Part shown: positions 29,009-35,009 of the stretch, one piece after another
How positions within the stretch are numbered: position 1 is the first letter of the stretch
Layout of the letters: the number at the start of each line of letters is the position of its first letter
Source of the DNA: a virus
Strand: one strand, 5' to 3'
DNA length: 38,893 nucleotides
Virus record (IMG/VR): IMGVR_UViG_3300037541_000871
Location: 1 to 38,893 of that record
Position numbers and translations under genes: made by a program
Notes under the pieces: model-generated
Database searches by the model: none
What the model was told of the DNA's origin: nothing
Seen by the model: the letters and a program-made list of their open reading frames with translations, nothing else

Positions 29009-29737
29009 ATGGCTCAGCTATCAGTAGATCGGAAGCAGCGATTGCGAACGCTGGAAAATGACATTCGCAAAAACGCAGAGTCGATTCAAAAGAACGGTCT
29101 GCAAATTGGCCGAGACTTGATTGAGATTCGAGATAACGAGTTGTGGAAGGGGGATTACGAATCTTGGAATCAGTATCTCAAGGCCATGGCGGAAGACTTG
29201 GTTGGGAAGTCTTGGGCACGTTCGCTTGATTTGATTGAGGCGGCAGAGGTCCGCAAGCGAATTCCTGAAACTTTCAGTAGTGACGTCACTACTGAATTAC
29301 AAGCGTCTCATTTGAACGAACTTAGCCGATTAGCGCCTACAAAGCAAAAAGATTCTGGTGCTGGTCGAGAAAAAGATTGGTCAAAGCTAAGAAAGCAGGA
29401 TGTTGAACGGGTCCTCAAGCGGGCGACCGAGATTGCCAAGCAGTCGGCACCGGAAGGAAAACAAAAGGAAATTACGCCATCGGTTCGCGACGTACGCAAG
29501 GCAGTTGACGTTGAACTTGGCATCGATCGAACCACTAAGCGAGACGAGCCCAAGCAAGATCCGGGTATCGATCTGCATGTGTATCTGAATCAAAAGATTG
29601 GGCAGATTGAAGGAATCATCGAACTGTTGGCAGACGTGCCAGCGGATGGGTGGAAGCAGCTAGAGAAGTCGAACCCGCAATTGGCTGAGCGTTTGGCCAC
29701 GGTGTGCGACCAACTAGCAGAACTGTTGCGGTCGTAG
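29009..29737 (+). CDS. Helical hypothetical early protein
   Basis: 242 residues, ATG at 29009; a GTG one codon earlier is also possible. An AAAAGGG lies upstream. The N-terminal half is a long charged helical region (KQRLRTLENDIRKNAESIQK, GLQIGRDLIEIRDNELW) followed by SYAARLIDASE-like WARSLDLIEAAEVRKRIPET, and the C-terminal part is again helical (YLNQKIGQIEGIIELL). The layout (helix, lysine/arginine-rich region, HTH-like SHLNELSRLAPTKQ, helix) recalls plasmid partition/KfrA- or ParB-like accessory proteins, but I cannot name it. Possible DNA-binding factor of replication or transcription. Confidence 0.55.
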   Translation: MAQLSVDRKQRLRTLENDIRKNAESIQKNGLQIGRDLIEIRDNELWKGDYESWNQYLKAMAEDLVGKSWARSLDLIEAAEVRKRIPETFSSDVTTELQASHLNELSRLAPTKQKDSGAGREKDWSKLRKQDVERVLKRATEIAKQSAPEGKQKEITPSVRDVRKAVDVELGIDRTTKRDEPKQDPGIDLHVYLNQKIGQIEGIIELLADVPADGWKQLEKSNPQLAERLATVCDQLAELLRS

Positions 29738-29757
29738 ACCGAGAAGAGGATGTTGTC

Positions 29758-30069
29758 ATGTCAATTGACAGGCATTTGGAGAAGGCTGGTGTTGTTATTG
29801 ATTCGAATAACACGCTGCCAGCAGGAAGCCGGACGCAAAAGGATGTTAGCCGTTTGATTCATGCGGTGCGAGCCGCTGAGGCAAGCTTCAATGATGCGAT
29901 TCATTCGGCGAATGAGGCCGCTCGAATTGCGCAAGGTAAGTGCATTGAGTATCAAGCTCGAATTGCCAATCTTGAAATGGAAGTCAGGAAGTATCGATTG
30001 AAGGAGCGAATGGAAGCAATGGATAACTTGTCTGTTGCTGATCGGCAGCTTCTTTTGACTAGCACCTAG
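29758..30069 (+). CDS. Small coiled-coil protein
   Basis: 103 residues from the ATG at 29758, preceded by GAAGAGGATG. Helical with heptad-like patterns (SRLIHAVRAAEASFNDAIHSA, ARIANLEMEVRKYRLKERME), so a coiled-coil dimer is likely. No domain recognised. It follows the helical protein above after 20 bases, and a strong terminator follows 17 bases after its stop, so it is the last gene of the first early unit. Confidence 0.55.
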   Translation: MSIDRHLEKAGVVIDSNNTLPAGSRTQKDVSRLIHAVRAAEASFNDAIHSANEAARIAQGKCIEYQARIANLEMEVRKYRLKERMEAMDNLSVADRQLLLTST

Positions 30070-30086
30070 TCGATCCTTTTGATCTT

Positions 30087-30137
30087 GGGGATGGCGTTTC
30101 TTTGTGTCGATACTGGAACACGCCACCCCCTTTTTTT
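30087..30137 (+). terminator. Rho-independent terminator before csrA
   Basis: GGGGATGGCGT at 30087-30097 pairs with ACGCCACCCCC at 30120-30130 (ten of eleven pairs, one A-C mismatch), loop 22 bases, followed by seven T at 30131-30137. It separates the first early genes from csrA, so csrA needs its own promoter or antitermination. Confidence 0.75.
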
Positions 30138-30184
30138 ATCGCTTAGATGGAATGTGTTGTTTGGAATTGGTTTACTGAGTGGGG

Positions 30185-30194
30185 ACAAGGAGGT
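30185..30194 (+). promoter_or_regulatory. CsrA-consensus site covering the csrA ribosome site
   Basis: ACAAGGAGGT at 30185-30194 matches ACARGGAUGU of the known CsrA consensus at nine of ten positions. It contains the Shine-Dalgarno AAGGAGG seven bases before the csrA start. Binding here would block ribosome access, as known for csrA/rsmA autoregulation in other bacteria. Any AAGGAGG site resembles the motif, so this is suggestive only. Confidence 0.55.
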
Positions 30195-30200
30195 AATCAG

Positions 30201-30557
30201 ATGTTGGTTTTGTCACGGAAGTTGAACGAAGAGATTTGCATCGGGCCGAATGTGTCGGTGCGGATCGTGGAGATCAAGGGAAACAAGGTCCGGCTGGGGG
30301 TGATCGCTCCCAAGGATATGTCGGTGCATCGCGCGGAGGTGGTCGAGAAGATCAACGCGGAGGTGGCGGCGGCCGCCGCTGGCGCGACGATCGCGTACGC
30401 AGGTGTCGGTGGCGAGGATGTTGTGACGACTGGGCCGTGGGTCGCAAAAGCGGAAGAGTCGCTGAGGGCGATCCCGTTGTTGGCGGTTCCGGCGTTGCCG
30501 TTCGATGACGAGTCTTTGGAGGTGCTGCGGCCGTTGTTGGGTGGCGGTGGGAATTAG
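30201..30557 (+). CDS. csrA: CsrA-family RNA-binding translational regulator with long C-terminal extension
   Basis: 118 residues from the ATG at 30201 with a perfect AAGGAGG. Residues 1-54 are full-length CsrA (MLVLSRKLNEEICIGP start, KGNKVRLGVIAPKDMSVHR). The two RNA-contact regions are kept: Leu 4 with the N-terminal strand, and Arg 44 in SVHR. CsrA dimers bind GGA in hairpin loops, usually over ribosome sites, and control translation and mRNA decay. Typical CsrA has about 61 residues; here an extra 60 or so follow (Ala-rich helix AEVAAAAAGATIAYAGVGGED, then LRAIPLLAVPALPFDDESLEV and a Gly-rich end), of unknown role. The gene follows a terminator and is followed directly by a GGA-hairpin array. 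Confidence 0.92.
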   Translation: MLVLSRKLNEEICIGPNVSVRIVEIKGNKVRLGVIAPKDMSVHRAEVVEKINAEVAAAAAGATIAYAGVGGEDVVTTGPWVAKAEESLRAIPLLAVPALPFDDESLEVLRPLLGGGGN

Positions 30558-30942
30558 GAATTGGACCGACGGAGCGGTCGGCGATGGAGTTGGACCGTAG
30601 GAACGGTCCACGACAATGGGTCCACGACAATGGAATTTACGGACGTTCCCCATTTACTCGATCGAATGGATCAAGACGGTGGCCGGAACCGTGATCGAGA
30701 CCGGTGTTTTTTGGATGGAGTTGGACCGACGGAGCGGTCCACTACATTCGCCCCGAGGTGGTTACTCGCGACAGATGCTCACGGGCCGACGTTGCGGCTG
30801 GGTTCGATTCCCAGGGGGGTGCTTGTGAATTGGACCGACGGAGCGGTCGGCGATGGAATTGGACCGTGGGAACGGTCCACGACAATGGTCCACGACAATG
30901 GAGTTGGACCGTGGGAACGGTCCACTACCAAGGAGGTGCGGG
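30558..30942 (+). ncRNA. Candidate CsrA-sponge RNA: six GGA hairpins downstream of csrA
   Basis: Six hairpins share the stem GGACCG/CGGTCC (three with outer T-A to seven pairs). Loops are six bases: ACGGAG at 30569-30574, 30729-30734 and 30838-30843; TAGGAA at 30598-30603; TGGGAA at 30867-30872 and 30912-30917. In every loop GGA is at positions 3-5, which is the A-N-G-G-A-N hexaloop presentation of CsrA/RsmE ligands. Between stems lie further ANGGA motifs (30584, 30630, 30639, 30666, 30715, 30853, 30898). A unit of about 75 bases is duplicated (30558-30636 and 30827-30904); its copies differ by one-base indels and are in different frames, so it is not protein repeat DNA. The array is intercistronic in the csrA transcript or transcribed alone; no promoter is obvious. 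Confidence 0.7.
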
Positions 30943-31095
30943 ATGGTGGAGTGCGAAGAGCGGGATGATGTGTTTGCTTGGACGGATCGAAAGTACGATT
31001 CGTTCCGGCCTGAACCAGAAGGTAATGGGGTGGGGATTATGTGGGCGGTGGTGGCGTCGATGGTGTTTTGGGTGTTGTTATGGGGGATGTGTTAA
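30943..31095 (+). CDS. 50-residue single-span membrane protein after the array
   Basis: ATG at 30943 with a strong AAGGAGG at 30930-30936 just after the last hairpin. The product starts acidic (MVECEERDDVFAWTDRK) and ends in a hydrophobic helix (GIMWAVVASMVFWVLLWGMC). An anchor of this kind at the C-terminus with a charged cytosolic head fits a small inner-membrane or regulatory protein. The SD context (CCAAGGAGGT) again resembles the CsrA consensus at eight of ten positions, so its translation may be under the same control as csrA. Confidence 0.6.
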   Translation: MVECEERDDVFAWTDRKYDSFRPEPEGNGVGIMWAVVASMVFWVLLWGMC

Positions 31096-31097
31096 TC

Positions 31098-31463
31098 ATG
31101 GCGTGGAAAGAAATTGCACCGCTGAAGCAAGTGCGAAACCCGAATTGTGTTCGCTTCTATTTCGTGCGAGAGCGAGAAAAAGAGCGGGTCAATGTGATGA
31201 TCGGTAAGAACTGTTTGGTCGCTGCCAAGCTGAAGATCGGCGATCGAGTCGATGTGGTGTGGGACGAAGAAAAAAGTTTGCTGGGGTTTCGCAAGTCGGA
31301 CACGGGGCGAACGATCAGCGGGAAGACGGGCAGCGGGTCGGTGATGTTTGATCGGATGGCGGGGGCTCCCGGAAAGGCCATGGCGGCGATGCAAGAGAAA
31401 ATGATCGACGCGAAGGCGGACAAGGGTTTGTTGGTGATCGAGTGTGCGAAGTATTTGACCTAA
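31098..31463 (+). CDS. Hypothetical protein of the csrA operon
   Basis: 121 residues from the ATG at 31098, two bases after the preceding stop. Basic, mixed alpha/beta with a clear domain from about 10 to 70 (VRNPNCVRFYFVREREKERVN, IGKNCLVAAKLKIGDRVDVVW) like a small beta-barrel, then a Gly/Ser linker (TISGKTGSGSVMFDRM) and a helical end. The IGDRVDVVWDEEKSLLGFRKS segment resembles small DNA-binding barrel proteins, without a certain family. Co-transcription with csrA is likely. Confidence 0.55.
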   Translation: MAWKEIAPLKQVRNPNCVRFYFVREREKERVNVMIGKNCLVAAKLKIGDRVDVVWDEEKSLLGFRKSDTGRTISGKTGSGSVMFDRMAGAPGKAMAAMQEKMIDAKADKGLLVIECAKYLT

Positions 31464-31519
31464 AGGCGAGTGCTCGTTGGTCGTAAGTGGGGCGGACGTG
31501 GCGGTCCAGTGCGTGCGAC

Positions 31520-31549
31520 GTCCCAAGGTGTTCGACATGCCTTGGGGAC
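31520..31549 (+). repeat. Hairpin in the 157-base gap before the HTH gene
   Basis: GTCCCAAGG (31520-31528) pairs with CCTTGGGGAC (31540-31549) with one bulged G, loop 11 bases. No T-run directly after; a T-rich stretch lies about 45 bases further on. The rest of the gap (31464-31620) contains a possible in-frame upstream extension of the HTH gene but no other recognised element. Confidence 0.45.
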
Positions 31550-31620
31550 CTTTCTGGTGGCCATGCGATGCGAACTGGACCCTTCGGTCGCTGGCTTTTT
31601 ATTTTCGGGTGGTGACGGTG

Positions 31621-31899
31621 ATGAACGAACGGACGCATGTGGGACCCAGGGAGGTGGCCGAGCGGCTGGGCCTGTCGGTGGATCATGTGTTGGGGCTGAT
31701 CCGGTCGGGTGTGCTGCGGGCGTCGAACGTGGGGGTGGGACGTCGGCCCAGGTGGCGGGTGGCGTTGGTGGATTTGGTGGCGTTTTTGGATCAGCGAGCG
31801 AACGGCGGGACGGCGGCCAGTGCCGTGGTTGTGGCGAGTGGGCGGCGGGTCGGTCGCGGTCGGCGGCGGGCGGTGGTGTCGGACGAAGAGTTTGTTTGA
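31621..31899 (+). CDS. Excisionase-type helix-turn-helix protein
   Basis: 92 residues from the ATG at 31621; longer in-frame upstream starts exist but carry no domain. PREVAERLGLSVDHVLGLIR (about 9-28) followed by GVLRASNVGVGRRPRWRVALVDLVAFLDQR is the pattern of MerR/excisionase HTH_17 domains: first helix pair, R/K turn, wing and a closing helix. These proteins bind near att sites or operators and direct recombination or transcription. In this phage it could be the excision factor or an early regulator. The C-terminus is Arg-rich (GRRVGRGRRRAVV). Confidence 0.7.
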   Translation: MNERTHVGPREVAERLGLSVDHVLGLIRSGVLRASNVGVGRRPRWRVALVDLVAFLDQRANGGTAASAVVVASGRRVGRGRRRAVVSDEEFV

Positions 31900-31912
31900 G
31901 GGGGACAACGCC

Positions 31913-32671
31913 GTGGCCAGCAAACGTGGTGAGATCAAACGGGGGAAGCTGGATTTAGAAGAGCGGATCCGTCGGCACCAAAAGCGGGCGGCGACGATCG
32001 CGGCGGGGAAGTTGGCTCGGGAGACGGCAGAGGTGGCGGCTCGGAACCAGGCGGCCAAGAACGAGTCGGGCCGGAATGAGGCGGGCCGGAACGAGGCGGG
32101 CGAGAAGCCGACACGGAAGCGGGTTGCGAATCGGGTGGTGCAAGTGGGGTTGGGCGAGGTTGGGAGGATGCAGGTGGAGGCGACGGCGGTGGTGGGTGAT
32201 GTGGTGGATGGTGGTCGTGGTGTGACGCCAATGACGGTGGCCCCGTGGATCGATCAGATGGTGACGCGGATCGGGATGGCGGTGCGGCGGGGCGAGTTCG
32301 AGCGGGCGGTGGCCTTGATCAAGGACATTGACCAAAAGGGGTTGGATTACGATCCGAAGTTGGCGCAGCAGGTGAAGCTGGATGATTTTATGGCGGATCA
32401 TTTCGAGCCGCATCTGGCGGGGATTCTGTCGAACCTTGGTTTGCTGACGTTTCGCCAGGTGTTGGCGTTGCGGCCGGGGGAGTTGGCGGCGATGCCGGGG
32501 ATGGGTCCGACGTGGGTGGAGCGGGTGGTGGCGTTTTGCCGGACTCGGTTCGAGTGGCATGACGGGCGGATGGCGATGGGGCCGCGGGACGGGTATCGGG
32601 ATCCGGGGACGGAGCGGGCGGGTGGTCGTGGTGGTCGGCCAGTGAATCGGGCATTCGTGGAGGAGTGGTAG
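31913..32671 (+). CDS. Helix-hairpin-helix protein
   Basis: 252 residues from a GTG start at 31913, 13 bases after the previous stop. The N-terminal part is basic, with a small repeat (NESGRNEAGRNEAGEK at about 50-65). A helical middle (VTRIGMAVRRGEFERAVALIK, about 117-137) is followed by a helix-hairpin-helix segment LLTFRQVLALRPGELAAMPG with MGPTWVERVVAFC (about 177-209), as in the alpha C-terminal domain of RNA polymerase and other DNA-binding proteins. A role in DNA or transcription is probable. The codons show strong G bias. Confidence 0.6.
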   Translation: MASKRGEIKRGKLDLEERIRRHQKRAATIAAGKLARETAEVAARNQAAKNESGRNEAGRNEAGEKPTRKRVANRVVQVGLGEVGRMQVEATAVVGDVVDGGRGVTPMTVAPWIDQMVTRIGMAVRRGEFERAVALIKDIDQKGLDYDPKLAQQVKLDDFMADHFEPHLAGILSNLGLLTFRQVLALRPGELAAMPGMGPTWVERVVAFCRTRFEWHDGRMAMGPRDGYRDPGTERAGGRGGRPVNRAFVEEW

Positions 32672-32674
32672 GCG

Positions 32675-33049
32675 ATGGAGCGGCAGTTGGGTTTGTTTGG
32701 TGATTTGGATCTGGGGCCACAGCGCGAGAATCAATACGGGTTTCCGTGTGAGGATCGCCGACCGATCGCTCGGGAGTCGGACAAGGAAACGAGTCACGAA
32801 GCGGCGACGAATGTGCAGCTAAAGTTGGTGGGGTTGCGGGCGGTGTTTTATCACGTGTTGAAGTCGTTGGGGAAGGCGACGGCGAACGAGGTGGGGGCGG
32901 CGGCGGTTGGCGCTGGGTTGGTGAAAAATGCGGAGTCGGTCCGCAAGCGAGCCCAGGAGGTGGTGGATTTGCATTTGGCGGTGGAGTGTGGGACGCGGGT
33001 GTGTGGGGTGACGGGTAACTCGGCAACATTATATGAGGCGGTGGAGTGA
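32675..33049 (+). CDS. Winged-helix-like early protein
   Basis: 124 residues, ATG at 32675. An N-terminal acidic/polar leader (about 1-40) and a winged-helix-like segment (LRAVFYHVLKSLGKATANEV, then GLVKNAESVRKRAQEVVDL at about 86-104, and a wing strand VECGTRVCGVTG). This resembles the MarR-like domains of phage accessory and replication proteins. The end overlaps the next gene by four bases. The residue pattern is tentative. Confidence 0.55.
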   Translation: MERQLGLFGDLDLGPQRENQYGFPCEDRRPIARESDKETSHEAATNVQLKLVGLRAVFYHVLKSLGKATANEVGAAAVGAGLVKNAESVRKRAQEVVDLHLAVECGTRVCGVTGNSATLYEAVE

Positions 33050-33390
33050 GTGAGGCAACAAAATTAGAGGGCAGCGCCGAGACGTTTGGGATTTGTTTGC
33101 TGTTTGTGGATGTCGTGCAGCGATTTGGATGGCTTCACGGCGAACCGTTGCCAAAGCGAGTCCTAAGTATTGGCGACGCTAATAAGGGCTGGGGCATGGA
33201 GTTAAATCCAACCAATGAGCAGCTAGATGATGTTCCGCCATTTACAGCAACCATCACCTGGAATGGATGGCCTGCTGGTTCGTTGGAGGCGTCGGGCGGT
33301 TGGATTTGTGCGGGCGAACTTGCCAACGAATCTACCTTTCGTGAGTGGCTTGGTGGAATGAAAAAAGGGGTTAGTGAGGTGACGCCATGA
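33046..33390 (+). CDS. Hypothetical early protein
   Basis: 114 residues from a GTG at 33046 overlapping the previous stop. Alpha/beta, with aromatic-rich strands (FGICLLFVDVVQRFGWLHG, FTATITWNGWPAGSLEASGG), and a final helix (STFREWLGGMKKGVSE). No family recognised. Its stop overlaps the following gene by four bases (ATGA). The DNA is less G-rich than its neighbours, which may mark separate acquisition. Confidence 0.5.
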   Translation: MSEATKLEGSAETFGICLLFVDVVQRFGWLHGEPLPKRVLSIGDANKGWGMELNPTNEQLDDVPPFTATITWNGWPAGSLEASGGWICAGELANESTFREWLGGMKKGVSEVTP

Positions 33391-33872
33391 ACTCAACTTA
33401 CGAAGAATCGCCGTGGGTTCGCTGGATGATTCGGCGGGATATACCCCGAGTGGTGGAGATCGAACAAGCCTTGGCCGATCCGATGGACGAAAAGCAGATC
33501 ATCAAATGGATCACGCAACGGACGGTGATTGGCCGCGTGGTGGAGGTGGACGGGGTGGTGGTCGGTCACATGATTTACGAATTGATGGACGGCCTGTTGT
33601 GGGTTCATCGGGTGGCGGTGGATGTGGAGCGACGGCGGCAGGGGTTTGGGTCGGCGTTGGTGCGTAAGATCATGGGGAAGCTGCGGCGGGATGGTCATGC
33701 GGCGATCGAGGTGGTGGTGGGGGAGGATGATTTTGAGTTGATCGGGTTTTTCCGGTCGCTGGGGTTTGGGATCGTGGGCACGTTGGGGAAGACGGGGCGG
33801 AAGTCGTATCAGTTGCGGTTCAGTGTCGAGGCTCGGTTGCATGTCGATCTAAAGAACCGGATCAAGGGTTAG
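33387..33872 (+). CDS. GNAT-family N-acetyltransferase
   Basis: 161 residues. The acetyl-CoA motif A is clear: VHRVAVDVERRRQGFGSALV at about 73-92, with R83-x-x-G86-x-G88 as the Q/R-x-x-G-x-G/A loop. VVVGHMIYEL before it and AIEVVVGEDDFELIGFFRSLGF (about 105-126, the C-terminal GNAT strand/helix) complete the fold. Closest in style to RimI-type or small-molecule acetyltransferases. Substrate unknown; a phage enzyme of this type may modify host proteins, DNA-binding proteins or a small metabolite to disarm defence. ATGA overlap with the preceding gene. Confidence 0.85.
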   Translation: MNSTYEESPWVRWMIRRDIPRVVEIEQALADPMDEKQIIKWITQRTVIGRVVEVDGVVVGHMIYELMDGLLWVHRVAVDVERRRQGFGSALVRKIMGKLRRDGHAAIEVVVGEDDFELIGFFRSLGFGIVGTLGKTGRKSYQLRFSVEARLHVDLKNRIKG

Positions 33873-33896
33873 GTTTTTGGGAAAGGGTGTGTTGGT

Positions 33897-34214
33897 ATGA
33901 GTGGTGTGGGTGTGCATGAATCGTCGACGGGGATGCGGCCAAATCCGTTTCCGGAGTTGCAGCCGGGTGGGTCGTTCATGAATGTGTTGTTGGCGGCGGA
34001 TTGGGTGGCGGGTCAATTGTCGCTGGATGGGTTGTCGCCGGCGGAGCGGCAGGCGTTGATCAAGTCGCATGTGGCACTAGTGACGCGGATGCGGACGTTG
34101 GCGTCGAATCTGTCGTCGATCGAGTTGCCGATCACAAAGGAGTGGTTGGATCGGGCGTGGGCGGCGTCGTCGCAGATCGGGCAGCCGGAAGGTGGGGCGG
34201 ACGATGGACACTAA
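33897..34214 (+). CDS. Hypothetical early protein
   Basis: 105 residues, ATG at 33897 preceded by GGGAAAGGG. After a Gly/Pro-rich start (SSTGMRPNPFPELQPGGSF) the protein is helical (MNVLLAADWVAGQLSL, AERQALIKSHVALVTRM). The end is acidic (PEGGADDGH). No family recognised. It overlaps the next gene by 11 bases. Confidence 0.5.
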   Translation: MSGVGVHESSTGMRPNPFPELQPGGSFMNVLLAADWVAGQLSLDGLSPAERQALIKSHVALVTRMRTLASNLSSIELPITKEWLDRAWAASSQIGQPEGGADDGH

Positions 34215-34572
34215 CCCGAAGTTCCGCGATCCGATGGCGATCGCAGGTGATTTGGTGCGGCTGAAGGGGCGGCATCACAATTTGCAGGCGGAGGCGTGCC
34301 ACTGTATTCAACGCCTGATGGCGGAGCGGGACATGTGGCGGAATGCGGCGATGGGTTTGGCGGATTCGGTGGAGCGGATCAAGGAGTCGGGGCCGTTGGT
34401 GGCGGATGATGTGTTGCCGATCCTGGATGTGTTGCCGCGGTTGTGGAAGCAGGGGTTTAAGACGCGGCCGGAAATGACGCGGTGGGTGTTGGTGTCGCGG
34501 GACGGGGTCACGGTTTGCACCGGCCAGACGTTTCGCGGTTTGTGTGTGAATATGTTGTTGGCTGGGTTTTAG
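34204..34572 (+). CDS. Hypothetical early protein
   Basis: 122 residues from the ATG at 34204. An N-terminal helix with His and Cys clusters (KGRHHNLQAEACHCIQRLM, about 22-40) is followed by a helical middle and a short beta end (VLVSRDGVTVCTGQTFRGL). The closely placed H-H...C-H-C could bind a metal, but the pattern fits no named motif. Product of the early operon of unknown function. Confidence 0.5.
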   Translation: MDTNPKFRDPMAIAGDLVRLKGRHHNLQAEACHCIQRLMAERDMWRNAAMGLADSVERIKESGPLVADDVLPILDVLPRLWKQGFKTRPEMTRWVLVSRDGVTVCTGQTFRGLCVNMLLAGF

Positions 34573-34587
34573 GGAGCAACGTGACGC

Positions 34588-34956
34588 ATGGCAACGTACT
34601 ACAGAATTCAAGACGGTTACAATTCGTGCCACTTCCCCGACAAAGTGTGGGACACAATTGTAGAAGTCGTGGAATCAATTCAAGAAAACCCGCAACGGAT
34701 CATTGATGAAGTTTTGCGGTTGGAGACGGACGCAGACCGCGAGTTGATTGAGGAAGTCGCAGAATGCTACCGAAAGCCAGTTCAGGATTTAACGATCACG
34801 GTCGTCGAAAGTGTTGATGGTCGATGGATTGGGCAATTGGCCAGCGGTGGAGAACTGGGTCGTTCCGCCAAAGAATCATGCCGACGCGCCGTGTGCCGAT
34901 TAGTGTTAGAGGAAATGCACCGACGAAAGATGGAAGTCAGCATCATCGTCGATTGA
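34588..34956 (+). CDS. Hypothetical early protein
   Basis: 122 residues, ATG at 34588 after an AGGGAGCAACG site. Helical and acidic first half (DTIVEVVESIQENPQRIIDEV, ADRELIEEVAECYRKP), then a beta strand pair (LTITVVESVDGRWIGQL) and a helical end (AKESCRRAVCRLVLEEMHRR). The protein is more balanced in codon use and AT content than its neighbours. No family recognised. A 53-base gap precedes the replication-initiator-like gene. Confidence 0.5.
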   Translation: MATYYRIQDGYNSCHFPDKVWDTIVEVVESIQENPQRIIDEVLRLETDADRELIEEVAECYRKPVQDLTITVVESVDGRWIGQLASGGELGRSAKESCRRAVCRLVLEEMHRRKMEVSIIVD

Positions 34957-35009
34957 AGTTGGCTTGATCAATGTGGGTGTGTGGGTGTGGTGTGAGGAAA
35001 GGGATTGTG

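Noticed and set aside
30749-30821. A complete functional tRNA in the hairpin array
   Set aside because: T arm and most of an acceptor stem are present, but no usable D arm or anticodon arm can be drawn.
30561-30968. Long open frame across the hairpin array with repeated peptide-like units
   Set aside because: The duplicated units are out of frame with each other, differ by one-base indels and give different peptides in each copy; the open frame is a by-product of the base composition.
31470-31620. Separate gene before the HTH protein
   Set aside because: Two overlapping open frames exist, but neither has a ribosome site or a recognisable protein pattern, and a hairpin occupies the stretch.
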